Part shown: positions 34,969 through 44,016 of the stretch, piece after piece | Layout of the letters: every line of letters starts with the position of its first letter | How positions within the stretch are numbered: the first letter of the stretch is position 1 | Assembly (NCBI RefSeq): GCF_027604915.1 | Contig: NZ_JAJAQC010000037.1 | Location: 1 to 64,000, forward strand | Direction of reading: 5' to 3' | Length of the DNA stretch: 64,000 nt | DNA from: Streptomonospora mangrovi | GTDB lineage: Bacteria; Actinomycetota; Actinomycetes; Streptosporangiales; Streptosporangiaceae | The notes under the pieces: generated by a model | Told to the model about the DNA's origin: nothing | What the model saw: only the letters and a program-made list of their open reading frames with translations | Databases searched by the model: none | Made by a program: the position numbers and the translations under genes

Positions 34969-35430
34969 TCAGTCGGCCTCGACGATCATCTCCACTTCGA
35001 CCGGCACGTCCAGCGGGAGCACGGCGACGCCGACGGCACTGCGTGCGTGTGTACCCGCCTCGCCGAAGATCTCGCCGAGCAGTTCGCTGGCGCCGTTGAC
35101 CACCTGCGGCTGGCCGGTGAAGGAGGGGTCGCTGGCGACGAACCCGACCACCTTGACCACGCGCCGCACCCGCGACAGCTCACCGAGTTCGGCCTTGAGC
35201 GCGGCCACGGCGTTGAGCGCGCACACCGCCGCCAGCTCCTTGGCGCGCTCGGGGGTGACCTCGGCGCCGACCTTGCCGGTGCCGGCCGGGCTGCCCTCGA
35301 CCATGGGCACCTGCCCCGAGACGTAGACGTGGTCGCCGGTGCGCACGGTGGGGCGGTAGGCCGCCACCGGCGCCACGACCTCGGGCAGGGTCAGCCCGAG
35401 TTCGGCGATGCGGTCCTCGGGGGTGGCCAT
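34969..35430 (-). CDS. ridA: RidA family enamine/imine deaminase
   Basis: 153 residues, RidA/YjgF fold. DHVYVSGQVPM, TPERAKELAAVCALNAVAAL and THARSAVGVAVLPLDVPVEV are the usual conserved stretches, with the Arg near position 125 that holds the substrate carboxylate. It should hydrolyse reactive enamines formed by PLP enzymes. The ATG shares one base with the DUF4177 stop (TGATG), so translation is coupled. Confidence 0.9.
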   Translation of the reverse strand: MATPEDRIAELGLTLPEVVAPVAAYRPTVRTGDHVYVSGQVPMVEGSPAGTGKVGAEVTPERAKELAAVCALNAVAALKAELGELSRVRRVVKVVGFVASDPSFTGQPQVVNGASELLGEIFGEAGTHARSAVGVAVLPLDVPVEVEMIVEAD

Positions 35431-35603
35431 CACGCCTTCTCCCGCTTCATGTAGGCGACCATCTGCTGGTTGCGGGGGTCGCCGTCGACCGAGGGGCCGG
35501 GAATGACCGACACCAGCTCCCAGCCGTCCTCGCCCCAGTTGTCCAGAATCTGCTTCGTCGCGTGCGACAGCAACGGCACGGTCGCGTACTCCCACTTCGT
35601 CAT
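35430..35603 (-). CDS. DUF4177-domain small protein
   Basis: 57 residues: MTKWEYATVPLL...QILDNWGEDGWELVSVIP, the DUF4177 pattern with the typical WEY, GWELV and basic C-terminus (YMKREKA). Unknown function, soluble. TAAAGT sits seven bases before ATG on this strand and there is no ribosome site, so a leaderless mRNA is likely. First gene of the ridA-Nudix-MBL run, divergent from the ArsA pair. Confidence 0.85.
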   Translation of the reverse strand: MTKWEYATVPLLSHATKQILDNWGEDGWELVSVIPGPSVDGDPRNQQMVAYMKREKA

Positions 35604-35752
35604 AGCGGTCACTTTACTGACCGCCACCGTCAACACCGGCGCTCGCCCGGGGCGTTGCGCCGACCGGGCGTGCGCGGCGGGTCCGCGCCGGGGCCGCGGC
35701 CGGGCGCCGTGCCCGATCACCGGCCCGGCGGCCGTTACATAGACTCCGAGGA

Positions 35753-36778
35753 GTGAGTGCACGCGATCGCGGCGGGGCCCCCGTGCGGCTCCACGTCGTC
35801 ACCGGCAAGGGCGGGACCGGCAAGACCACGGCCGCCGCCGCCCTCGCCGTCGCGCTGGCCGCCGGCGGGCGGCGGGTGCTGCTCGTGGAGGTCGAGGGCC
35901 GCCAGGGGATCGCCCAGCTCTTCGGCATCCCGCCGCTGCCCTACGCCGAGCGCCCCGTGGCCGATGCCCCCGGCGGCGGCCGGGTGTTCGCGCTGGCGGC
36001 CGACGCCGAGGCCGCGCTGCTGGAGTACCTGGAGATGTTCTACGGCATGCGCCGCGCCGGGCAGGTGCTCACCAAGTTCGGGGCCGTCGACTTCGCCACC
36101 ACCATCGCGCCCGGAATGCGCGACGTCCTGCTGACCGGCAAAGCCACCGAGGCGGTGCGCCGCCGCGAGGGCGCGGCGCGGCGCGGCGGGCGCGAACCCG
36201 CCGACCGCCCCTACGCCTACGACTCCGTGGTGATGGACGCGCCGCCCACCGGCCGCGTCGCCCAGTTCCTCAACGTCAACGCCGAGGTCGCCGGGCTGGC
36301 GCGCGTGGGCCCGATACGCAACCACGCCGACAAGGTGATGGCGGTCATCCGCTCCCCCCAGACCCAGGTGCACTTCGTGACCGTGCTGGAGGAGATGCCG
36401 GCCCAGGAGACCCTCGACGGGATCGCCGAGGTCCGCGCCGCCGGGCTCAACGTCGGCTCGATCCTGGTCAACATGGTGCGCCCGCCGCTGCTGGAGGCCC
36501 CGGTGCTGGCCGAGGCCGCCGCCGGCGGGCTCGACCTCGACGCGCTGGTGCGCGGCCTCAAGGCCGCCGGGCTGGCCGACCCCGAGGCCACCGCACGCGG
36601 CCTGGCCGAGGAGGTCCGCGACCACGCGGTCCGGGTGGCGGTGGAGCAGCGCATCCGCGCCCGACTGGACGAGGTGGACCTGCCCCGGCTGGAGCTGCCG
36701 CTGCTGCCCGACGGCGTGCGCGCGGCCGACGTGGGCGCGCTGGGCGCGCGCCTGGCCGAGCAGGGGGTGGGCCGGTGA
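35753..36778 (+). CDS. ArsA/Get3-like ATPase, first subunit (Rv3679-like)
   Basis: 341 residues. P-loop HVVTGKGGTGKTTAAAALA, then LVEVEGRQGIAQLFG, and the switch MDAPPTGRVAQFL. It is the homologue of M. tuberculosis Rv3679, one half of the paired Get3-like ATPases reported there as BagA/BagB. No arsenite-binding Cys are seen, so a role in membrane-protein targeting or metabolism is likelier than arsenite export. The stop overlaps the partner's start in GTGA. Confidence 0.9.
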   Translation: MSARDRGGAPVRLHVVTGKGGTGKTTAAAALAVALAAGGRRVLLVEVEGRQGIAQLFGIPPLPYAERPVADAPGGGRVFALAADAEAALLEYLEMFYGMRRAGQVLTKFGAVDFATTIAPGMRDVLLTGKATEAVRRREGAARRGGREPADRPYAYDSVVMDAPPTGRVAQFLNVNAEVAGLARVGPIRNHADKVMAVIRSPQTQVHFVTVLEEMPAQETLDGIAEVRAAGLNVGSILVNMVRPPLLEAPVLAEAAAGGLDLDALVRGLKAAGLADPEATARGLAEEVRDHAVRVAVEQRIRARLDEVDLPRLELPLLPDGVRAADVGALGARLAEQGVGR

Positions 36779-37962
36779 GCGCCGAGGAGGCCGCGGGCGC
36801 CGCAGCGCCGGGCGCGGCACCGGGCGGCGCGCCCGTCTTCGACGTGGACGCGCTGCTGGCCGACCGCGACACCCGCATCATCGTCTGCTGCGGCTCGGGC
36901 GGGGTGGGTAAGACCACCACCGCCGCCGCGCTGGGGGTGCGCGCCGCCGAGCACGGGCGCGGCGCCGTGGTCATCACCGTCGACCCCGCGCGCCGGCTGG
37001 CGCAGTCGATGGGCCTGACCCACCTGGACAACACCCCGCGCCCGGTGCCGCTGCCGGAGGCGGACGGCGCGGCGCCGCCCGGCACGCTGCACGCGATGAT
37101 GCTGGACATGAAGCGCACCTTCGACGAGATCGTCGAGGCGCACGCCGACCCCGAACGCGCGCGGCAGATCCTGGCCAACCCGTTCTACCAGTCGCTGTCC
37201 TCCAGCTTCTCCGGCACGCAGGAGTACATGGCCATGGAGAAGCTCGGGCAGTTGCGGCAGTCCGGCGACTGGGACCTCATCATCGTGGACACCCCGCCCA
37301 GCAGGTCGGCGCTGGACTTCCTGGACGCGCCCAAGCGGCTGGGGCGGTTCCTGGACAGCCGGCTGATCCGGGTGCTGGGCGCGCCGCCCGCCACGGGCGC
37401 GTTCAAGCTGCTGGGCGCCGGGGTGAGCATGGTCACCGGAATCATCGCCAAGGTGGTGGGCGCTCAGGTGCTCTCCGACGTGCAGCGGTTCGTGGGGGCC
37501 TTCGACGCGGTGTTCGGCGGGTTCCAGGAGCGCGCCGAGCGCACCTACCGGCTGCTCCAGGCGCGCGGCACCGGGTTCGTGGTGGTGGCGGCGCCCGAGG
37601 GCGACGCGCTGCGCGAGGCGGCGTACTTCATCGAGCGGCTGCGGCGGGACCGCATGCCGCTGGCCGGGGTGATGCTCAACCGGGTGCACCGCGCGGGCGT
37701 GCCGGGGCTGGCCGGCGACGCGGCGCTGGCCGCCGCGGCGGAGCTGGCGGCCACCGGGGAGCACCCGCTGGCCGGTGCCGCGCTGCGGCTGCACGCCGAG
37801 CGGGCGCGGGTGGCGGCCCGCGAGCGGCTGCTGATGGACCGCCTGGCGGCGGCCCACCCCGAGGTGCCGGCGGTGGAGGTTTGGGCCCGTCCGGAGGACG
37901 TGCACGATCTGGCGGGACTGGCCGAAATCGGCCGCGCGCTGGCGGGCGGCGCGGAGCGCTAG
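36775..37962 (+). CDS. ArsA/Get3-like ATPase, second subunit (Rv3680-like)
   Basis: 395 residues. P-loop IVCCGSGGVGKTTTAAALG, ITVDPARRLAQSMGL, and the switch IVDTPPSRSALDFLD; a hydrophobic insertion around residues 195-240 (TGAFKLLGAGVSMVTGIIAK) is characteristic and could cradle a hydrophobic client. GTG start overlaps the first subunit's stop. Equivalent to Rv3680; the two probably form a heteromeric ATPase. The gene is convergent with the whiB-like gene. Confidence 0.9.
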   Translation: MSAEEAAGAAAPGAAPGGAPVFDVDALLADRDTRIIVCCGSGGVGKTTTAAALGVRAAEHGRGAVVITVDPARRLAQSMGLTHLDNTPRPVPLPEADGAAPPGTLHAMMLDMKRTFDEIVEAHADPERARQILANPFYQSLSSSFSGTQEYMAMEKLGQLRQSGDWDLIIVDTPPSRSALDFLDAPKRLGRFLDSRLIRVLGAPPATGAFKLLGAGVSMVTGIIAKVVGAQVLSDVQRFVGAFDAVFGGFQERAERTYRLLQARGTGFVVVAAPEGDALREAAYFIERLRRDRMPLAGVMLNRVHRAGVPGLAGDAALAAAAELAATGEHPLAGAALRLHAERARVAARERLLMDRLAAAHPEVPAVEVWARPEDVHDLAGLAEIGRALAGGAER

Positions 37963-38174
37963 CGCGGGTGCGGCGGCGGGCGCGCCGCCGGTGTTCTTTC
38001 CGGGGTGTTTACCGCGCCTTTCCCCGGAAAGCGGGACCGCACCGCCGTGCGGCTGCGGACGTCGCGCCGCACGGCGGTACCCAACGGATTTCGGCCCGGC
38101 CGGACGCGCGGTGGGCGCGGTCCCCGACGCGCGGGTCGGCGGTGCGAGGGTCCACCGCCGGGCCGGGCCGGACC

Positions 38175-38480
38175 TCAGCGCGAGAGGAGGTCGGCGGTGT
38201 CCTCGCGCCGCTCGTACTCGGCGCGGGCGTTGGACAGCAGCTCCGCCCACGAGGCGACGTCGGGGCGGCGGCGCAGCAGCGCGCGGCGCTCGCGCTCGGT
38301 CATTCCCCCCCACACGCCGAACTCGATGCGGTTGTCGAGGGCGTCTGCCAGGCACTCCGTGCGCACGGGGCACCCCCGGCAGATGAGCTTCGCCCGGTTC
38401 TGCGCTGCGCCCTGGACGAAAAGCGCGTCAGGATCGGTCTTTCGGCACAGGCCGCGCGCGGCCCAGCCCGGCGTCCACAT
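38175..38480 (-). CDS. wblA: WhiB-family iron-sulfur regulator WblA (WhiB4-like)
   Basis: 101 residues. Four Cys (RGLCRKTDPD, KLICRGCPVRTEC) bind a 4Fe-4S cluster; EFGVWGGMTERERRALLRRR holds the GVWGG turn and basic DNA-binding tail. FVQGAAQNRAK is diagnostic of the WblA/WhiB4 branch, which governs development and redox responses and sits next to crp, ArsA genes and ponA in other actinobacteria. ATG 38478 with GGAG eight bases upstream is preferred over an ATG eight codons earlier. Confidence 0.93.
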   Translation of the reverse strand: MWTPGWAARGLCRKTDPDALFVQGAAQNRAKLICRGCPVRTECLADALDNRIEFGVWGGMTERERRALLRRRPDVASWAELLSNARAEYERREDTADLLSR

Positions 38481-38926
38481 GAATCCCACTCCCCAATTCC
38501 CCATTGACCCGATGCGGCCGGTGGGTCGGCGGGCGCGGTCGCCGACCCGGGCGCTGCGGAAGGTGCGGCTCGGCGGCGCGCCGCCCGCCCACCGCCGAGA
38601 GCGACCGGGCGGTTGCGGAGAGCGACGTCACGCGGGTGCCGCATACCCCCGCGATCGCTGGGGACGAAGATACGGTCCGCAACGCTCGGCCAACAGCCCC
38701 ATCCGGCCCATTTCAGATCTAGTCCGGGTGGGTCATCGCACCCGGCGGGCCGCCCTCGGTCGGCCATTTCGGTCCGACTGAAAGCCCTTGCCGGTCCAGT
38801 CCGCTCCGCGGTGCATCCACAATGGAATGCGGCTTGGTGCCGCAGGTGTCCACGGCGTCCTCCCCTCCCCGAAAACACCCGGCGCTCACGACACCACTCA
38901 TCGCGGTTCACACGTAATCTGAGGGG
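38481..38926. other. Divergent wblA/ponA regulatory region
   Basis: About 445 bases between divergent wblA and ponA. At the right end, TAATCT (38915-38920) lies six bases before the ponA GTG. On the wblA side I cannot pick a promoter. No gene or RNA is recognisable. Confidence 0.5.
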
Positions 38927-41308
38927 GTGGGTCAGGGGACAATGCTGCAAAAAATCGGTCAACTCCTAGGCGTCGGAATCGTCGCCGGCGTGCTCGTGGC
39001 GGCGCTGGCACTGCCGGCCATCGGCGGGCTCGGCATCACCGCCCGCAACGTCGCCACCGGCTTTCTGAACATGCCCAGCGAACTGGAGACCCCGCCTCCC
39101 CCGCAGCGGTCGGTCATCCTCGACCGCGATGGCGAGGTCATCGCCGAGATCTACGACCAGAACCGGGAGCTGGTGAAGCTCGACGACATGGCCCCGGTCA
39201 TGCGCGAGGCGATCATCGCCATGGAGGACTCCCACTTCTACGAGCACGGCGGCATCGACATCGGCGGCACGTTCCGCGCCGCGATCCGCACGCTCAGCGG
39301 CGACGTCGAGGGCGGGTCGTCGCTCACCCAGCAGTACGTCAAGAACGTCCTGGTCGAGAGCGCCGACACCCAGGCGGAGCAGGAGGAGGCGCGCGAGACC
39401 ACGCTCGGGCGCAAGATCCGCGAACTCCGCTACGCCGTCGCCCTCGAACAGCGCATGACCAAGGACGAGATCCTGGAGGGCTACCTCAACATCGCCTACT
39501 TCGGCGACGGCGCCTACGGCGCGGAGTCCGCCGCCAAGCACTTCTTCGGGGTCAACGCCGACGAACTCAACCTCGCCCAGGCCGCCACCCTGGCCGGGAC
39601 CGTGCGCTACCCCTACCTGTACAACCCGCGCCTCAACCCTGAGGACGCCACCGCGCGCCGCAACGTGGTGCTGGACCGCATGGTCGAGACCGGCTACATC
39701 ACCCAGGCCGAGGCCGACGAGGCCAAGGCCACCGAACTGGACCTCGACGTCAGCAACCCCAGCAACGGCTGCATGCCCAGCAAAATGCCGTTCTTCTGCG
39801 ACTACGTGGTCCAGGAGATCGAGCAGAACGAGCGCTACGGCGAGAACGAGACCGAGCGCGCCCGCTGGCTGCGCACCGCCGGCCTGCGCATCCACACCAC
39901 CGTCGACTCCGACATGCAGGAGGCCGCCCAGGACGCGGTCGACAAGTGGGTGCCGCGCCGCAACGAGTCCCGCAAGGTGGCCGCCGAGGTGCTGGTCGAG
40001 CCCGGCACGGGCGAGATCCGCGCCATGGCGCAGAGCCGCAACTACGGTCCCGACGAGGCCAACCTCGGCGAGACGTCGATCAACTTCACGACCGACATGA
40101 ACCACGGCGGCAGCACCGGCTTCCAGGCGGGCTCCACCTTCAAGCCGATCACGCTGGCCGCCGCCCTGGACCAGGGCATGGGCTTCGGCACCTCCTACAG
40201 CTCGGGCAACACCACGACCATCACCGGGCAGCGCAACTGCAACGGCGGGGTCCTGGCCGACTGGACGCTGAGCAACGCCGGCGACACCAAGGGCGGCAGC
40301 AGCCACAACATGATCAGCGGCACGAAGGGGTCGGTGAACACCTACTTCGCCCACCTCCAGGCCGACGTCGGGTTGTGCGACGTCATCAAGATGGCCGAGC
40401 GGCTGGGCATCCACCGGGCCGACGGCGAGTCCTTCGACAACGAGCGCACCCAGGCCAACAACTCCTTCACCCTGGGCAGCGAGGAGGTCTCCCCGCTGAC
40501 CATGGCCAACGCCTACGCGGCGTTCGCCTCGGGCGGCAAGCTGTGCAAGCCGCAGGCGATCACCTCCATCGAGGACCGCCAGTCGGGCGAGACCATCGAG
40601 ATCAAGCCGGACTGCGAGCAGGCCATCGACAAGGACGTCGCGGCGGGCGTGAGCTACCTGCTCCAGCAGACGTTCAACGGCGGCACCACCACCGGGCTGG
40701 ACATCGGCCGCCCGGCCGCCGCCAAGACCGGCACCACCGACGGCTCGGCGAGCGCCTGGTTCGCCGGCTACACCCCCAACCTGGCGGGCACGGTGTTCGT
40801 CGGCGACCCGCGCGGGCCGCAGAACTACCCGCTGCGCAACGTCACCATCGGCGACCGCTACTACGGCGAGGTGTTCGGGGCCACCATCCCCGGACCCATC
40901 TGGCAGGAGACCATGAGCCGGGCCACCCAGGAGCTTCCGGCCGAGAGCTTCCCGCCGGCGCCGTCGCAGTTCGGCGGCACCTCCCAGTCGCCGCCGCGGC
41001 CCAACGCCGACGAGGCCGCCAACATCGAGGGCGGCGTGCCCGACGTGGTGGGGCTGCCGGAGGCCGAGGCGGTGTCCGCCCTGGAGGACGCCGGGTTCGA
41101 GCCCAACGTGTCCTCCGCCCGGGTGCCCTCCGGCGAGGCCGAGGGCACGGTGGCGGCGGTCAACCCCGACCCCGGGTCGGAGCTGCCGCAGGGCGCGACC
41201 GTCAACGTGTTCCTCAGCGCCGGCGGCGGCTCCGAGGAGCGCAGCGGCGACCTTCCCGGCGGCGGGCTGTTCGCCCCGGGCCGGCTGGAGGACGTCGACG
41301 GCGACTGA
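38927..41308 (+). CDS. ponA2: Bifunctional penicillin-binding protein with PASTA domain (PonA2-like)
   Basis: 793 residues, class A PBP. One N-terminal membrane anchor, glycosyltransferase domain (MEDSHFYEHGGID, GGSSLTQQYVKN), transpeptidase domain with STFK, SVN and KTGTT motifs, and one C-terminal PASTA domain (PDVVGLPEAEAVSALEDAGF). It builds and cross-links peptidoglycan outside the membrane. GTG 38927 is placed like a leaderless start; ATG 38942 five codons later is the alternative. Same neighbourhood as M. tuberculosis ponA2. Confidence 0.94.
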   Translation: MGQGTMLQKIGQLLGVGIVAGVLVAALALPAIGGLGITARNVATGFLNMPSELETPPPPQRSVILDRDGEVIAEIYDQNRELVKLDDMAPVMREAIIAMEDSHFYEHGGIDIGGTFRAAIRTLSGDVEGGSSLTQQYVKNVLVESADTQAEQEEARETTLGRKIRELRYAVALEQRMTKDEILEGYLNIAYFGDGAYGAESAAKHFFGVNADELNLAQAATLAGTVRYPYLYNPRLNPEDATARRNVVLDRMVETGYITQAEADEAKATELDLDVSNPSNGCMPSKMPFFCDYVVQEIEQNERYGENETERARWLRTAGLRIHTTVDSDMQEAAQDAVDKWVPRRNESRKVAAEVLVEPGTGEIRAMAQSRNYGPDEANLGETSINFTTDMNHGGSTGFQAGSTFKPITLAAALDQGMGFGTSYSSGNTTTITGQRNCNGGVLADWTLSNAGDTKGGSSHNMISGTKGSVNTYFAHLQADVGLCDVIKMAERLGIHRADGESFDNERTQANNSFTLGSEEVSPLTMANAYAAFASGGKLCKPQAITSIEDRQSGETIEIKPDCEQAIDKDVAAGVSYLLQQTFNGGTTTGLDIGRPAAAKTGTTDGSASAWFAGYTPNLAGTVFVGDPRGPQNYPLRNVTIGDRYYGEVFGATIPGPIWQETMSRATQELPAESFPPAPSQFGGTSQSPPRPNADEAANIEGGVPDVVGLPEAEAVSALEDAGFEPNVSSARVPSGEAEGTVAAVNPDPGSELPQGATVNVFLSAGGGSEERSGDLPGGGLFAPGRLEDVDGD

Positions 41309-41359
41309 GGGACCGGTGCGGCCGTGCGGGCGGGCCGCGTCGTGACCACGGCGTGAAGG

Positions 41360-41388
41360 AGGGGCGGGCGACCTGGTCGCCCGCCCCT
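41360..41388 (+). terminator. Strong bidirectional terminator between ponA2 and yqeY
   Basis: GGGGCGGGCGAC (41361-41372) pairs with GTCGCCCGCCCC (41376-41387) around a CTG loop, extended by A/T and followed by TTCGTCG. It serves both converging genes. Confidence 0.85.
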
Positions 41389-41494
41389 TCGTCGTGTGGG
41401 GGTGCGGATGCGCCCCGCTGGGGTGCGGGTGCGCGAGCGCGGCGCCCGGGGTGCGCGTGGGCACCGCGCACGGCCGCTCGGAAGGCGGGCGGCC

Positions 41495-41950
41495 TCAGCC
41501 GGTGAGCTGGCGCCGGACCTCGGTGGAGATCCGCTTACCGTCGGCGCGGCCGGCCGCGCGCGGGGTGACGGTCTTCATGACCTGGCCCATGGCCTTGGGG
41601 CCCTCGGCGCCGGTCTCGGCGATGGCGGCGGCCACCAGGTCGCGCAGCTCGTCGTCGCTCAGCGGCTCGGGCAGGTACTCGGCCAGCACCTCGCCCTCGG
41701 CCCGCTCGGCGACGGCCTGCTCGGCGCGCCCGCCCTCGTCGAACGCCTCGGCGGCCTCGCGCCGCTTCTTGGCCTCGCGGGTGATGAGCCCCACGACCTC
41801 CTCGTCGGTCAGCTCCCGCACCGACTCGCCGGCGACCTCCTCGGTGGAGATCGCGGTGAGCACCATGCGCAGGGTCCGCGTCCGCACGTCGTCGCGCGCC
41901 TTCATGGCGGCGGTGAGGTCGGCTTTCAGGCGGTCCTTGTATTCGGCCAT
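41495..41950 (-). CDS. GatB/YqeY-domain protein
   Basis: 151 residues, all helical: MAEYKDRLKADLTAAMKARD, DVRTRTLRMVLTAI and PKAMGQVMKTVTPRAAGRAD are standard YqeY features. The fold is shared with the tail of the GatB amidotransferase subunit and may bind tRNA; function of stand-alone YqeY is unsettled. TAAGAT lies eight bases before ATG, so a leaderless mRNA is possible. Confidence 0.9.
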   Translation of the reverse strand: MAEYKDRLKADLTAAMKARDDVRTRTLRMVLTAISTEEVAGESVRELTDEEVVGLITREAKKRREAAEAFDEGGRAEQAVAERAEGEVLAEYLPEPLSDDELRDLVAAAIAETGAEGPKAMGQVMKTVTPRAAGRADGKRISTEVRRQLTG

Positions 41951-42027
41951 GGGCACAGATCTTAGGCTCGCACCGCGCCGGGCGGCGAGCGGAATACGCG
42001 GACACGCCGCGATCGGCGCCGCCCGGC

Positions 42028-42999
42028 TCAGCCCGCCGCGCCGTCGAGCCGCCTGCGGAAGGCGGCCCGAGCGGCCTCGGAGTCCTCCAGGGTGCCCAGG
42101 GCCCGCATGAGGTCGGCCTCGGGGTCGGGCAGGTCCAGGCGCGCCAGCTCCGCGCCGAGGGCCTCGGGCGTCCAGGGCTCCTCGCGGGCGACCTCGTCCC
42201 GCACGCGCCAGGGGACGGCCACGCCGACGGAGCGGTCGCGCAACCGCAGCACCTGGCCGGTCAGCGGGCAGTGGGCGGCGGCCAGCCAGACCAGCAGCGG
42301 GGAGCTGGCGGCGGGGTCGTAGGGGTCGCGGCCGCCGGCGCCGCGCGCGGGGTCCATGCCGGGCACGTCGCGGGTGAGGCGGGTGCGGTGCGCCGAGGGG
42401 GCGTAGCAGTTGACCCGCACGCCGTGGCGGCGCAGTTCGAGCGCGGCCACGGAGGTCAGGGCGGCGATCCCGGCCTTGGCGGCGGCGTAGTTGGCCTGCG
42501 TGGGCAGGGGGGTGAACAGCCCGGAGCCCGAGGAGGTGTTGACGACGCTGCGGTCCTCGGCGGCACCGGCGGCGGCGCGGTCGCGCCAGTAGCGCCCGGC
42601 GGCGCGCGTGACGTGGAAGGTGCCGGCCAGGTGCACGTCGAGCACGGCGGAGAAGTCGTCGTCGGACATGTCCAGCAGTGGGGCGTTGCGCAGGATGGCG
42701 GCGTTGTTGACGACGACGTGGAGGTCGCCGAAGGCCGAGACGGCGGTCTCGACGATCCGCCGCGCGCCGGCGGGGTCGGCGACGCTGTCGGCGCTGGCGA
42801 CGGCGCGCCCGCCCCGCGCGGTGATCTCGGCGGCGACCGAGGCGGCCACGCCGGTGTCCCGGCCCGTGCCGTCGGGCTCGACGCCGGTGTCGTTGACCAC
42901 GACCGCGGCGCCGGCGCGGGCGAACGCCAGCGCGTGCTCGCGGCCGATGCCGCGCCCGGCCCCGGTGATGAGGGCGATCCGCCCGTCCAGCAGTCCCAT
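42028..42999 (-). CDS. Short-chain dehydrogenase/reductase with C-terminal extension
   Basis: 323 residues. Cofactor motif ITGAGRGIGREHALAFARAG with NDTG at the second strand (NAD-preferring), VVNNAAIL, catalytic Ser in VVNTSSGSG and YAAAK. It resembles the multifunctional-protein-2 type (3-hydroxyacyl-CoA) dehydrogenases that have GREHA. The last ~80 residues are a charged extension. Divergent from a TetR gene with a candidate operator between, so probably under its control. Confidence 0.88.
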   Translation of the reverse strand: MGLLDGRIALITGAGRGIGREHALAFARAGAAVVVNDTGVEPDGTGRDTGVAASVAAEITARGGRAVASADSVADPAGARRIVETAVSAFGDLHVVVNNAAILRNAPLLDMSDDDFSAVLDVHLAGTFHVTRAAGRYWRDRAAAGAAEDRSVVNTSSGSGLFTPLPTQANYAAAKAGIAALTSVAALELRRHGVRVNCYAPSAHRTRLTRDVPGMDPARGAGGRDPYDPAASSPLLVWLAAAHCPLTGQVLRLRDRSVGVAVPWRVRDEVAREEPWTPEALGAELARLDLPDPEADLMRALGTLEDSEAARAAFRRRLDGAAG

Positions 43000-43060
43000 C
43001 GTGATCCGGCCTCTCCGTCGTGTCCGTCGATGCCCGCCCAGAAAACCGCAATCACTGCAA

Positions 43061-43079
43061 AAATGCTATCGCTGCATTT
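43061..43079. promoter_or_regulatory. Candidate TetR operator between SDR and TetR
   Basis: AAATGC-tatcgct-GCATTT, a 6-7-6 inverted repeat that is AT-rich, in the 105-base divergent gap. It lies just before the TetR gene's TAGTCT -10 (43092-43097), where a bound repressor would act on both genes. Confidence 0.55.
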
Positions 43080-43104
43080 AGGCGGCGGGGCGTGTAGTCT
43101 CCCG

Positions 43105-43812
43105 TCCATGACCACGCGGGACACCGGCGCGCCGGCCGGTACGCCCCCCGGCGAACCGGACGGCGCGGCGGGCGGCGCCGCCGAGGGCGGGGGCTGGCGG
43201 CGGCGCAAGAAGGAGCTGACCCGGCGGGCGCTGATCGAGGCCGGGCTGCGGCTCTTCCGCGAGCGCGGCTACCACGAGACGACCATCGCGCAGGTGTGCG
43301 CCGAGGCCGGGATCGCGCCGCGGACGTTCTTCAGCTACTTCTCCGGCAAGGAGGAGCTGGTGTTCGCCGACACCGCCGAGCGGCTGAACCTCGCACTGCG
43401 CGTCATCGAGGGGCGCGGGCCCGACGACACCGTGGCCGGGGTGTGCCGGTGCATCGCCGAGGAGACGTTCGCCCTGGCCCCCGGCGGGTTCGACCTGCTG
43501 GGCCTCACCGGCGACCGGATGGAGCTGGTGCTGTCCACCCCGGCACTCCAGGCCGCCGCGATGCGCGCGGTGGGCCAGGCCGAGGCGCGGATGGCGCAGG
43601 CACTCGCCCGCGCCTTCCCCGAGGAACTGGACGCGGTGGGTGCGGGCGCGGCCGTGGGCGCCCTGGTGGGCGCGGTCATGGGCGCGGCCCGCATGGCGTT
43701 CGCCACCGGAGGCACCGACGCGCACGCCGCGCGCGCCGCCATGCGCCGCGGGGTGGACATGGCGGTACGCGGCCTGGAACGGGTGGAGCCCGCCGCCGAC
43801 AGCGGCGGCTGA
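43105..43812 (+). CDS. TetR/AcrR-family regulator
   Basis: 235 residues. HTH: ALIEAGLRLFRERGYHETTI with AGIAPRTFFSYFSGKEELVF. A ~35-residue Gly/Ala/Pro-rich leader precedes it, and the ligand domain is average in size. ATG follows TAGTCT by seven bases with no ribosome site, i.e. leaderless. Probably controls the divergent SDR and itself. Confidence 0.88.
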   Translation, partial: SMTTRDTGAPAGTPPGEPDGAAGGAAEGGGWRRRKKELTRRALIEAGLRLFRERGYHETTIAQVCAEAGIAPRTFFSYFSGKEELVFADTAERLNLALRVIEGRGPDDTVAGVCRCIAEETFALAPGGFDLLGLTGDRMELVLSTPALQAAAMRAVGQAEARMAQALARAFPEELDAVGAGAAVGALVGAVMGAARMAFATGGTDAHAARAAMRRGVDMAVRGLERVEPAADSGG

Positions 43813-44016
43813 CACCGGGCACGCCGAGCGGTGGACATGGCGGGCGCACGGTCTTGGAGGTCGCGGACCCGCCGCCGGGCACATCGCCTGGCACCGGGAC
43901 CCGCCAACCGAACGGGGGCGCGCGGGCCGGGACGTGAGCGATCACCGCCCGGCGAAGGCGCCCGGACCGTCACATCCGGTGCGGATGTCTGACACCATCG
44001 GAAGTCGGGAGGTGCG

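Noticed and set aside
37997-38030. TTTCCGGGG / CCCCGGAAA inverted repeat after the ArsA pair
   Set aside because: Nine-base stem with a 16-base loop and no T-run; could end transcription but too weak to list as a feature.
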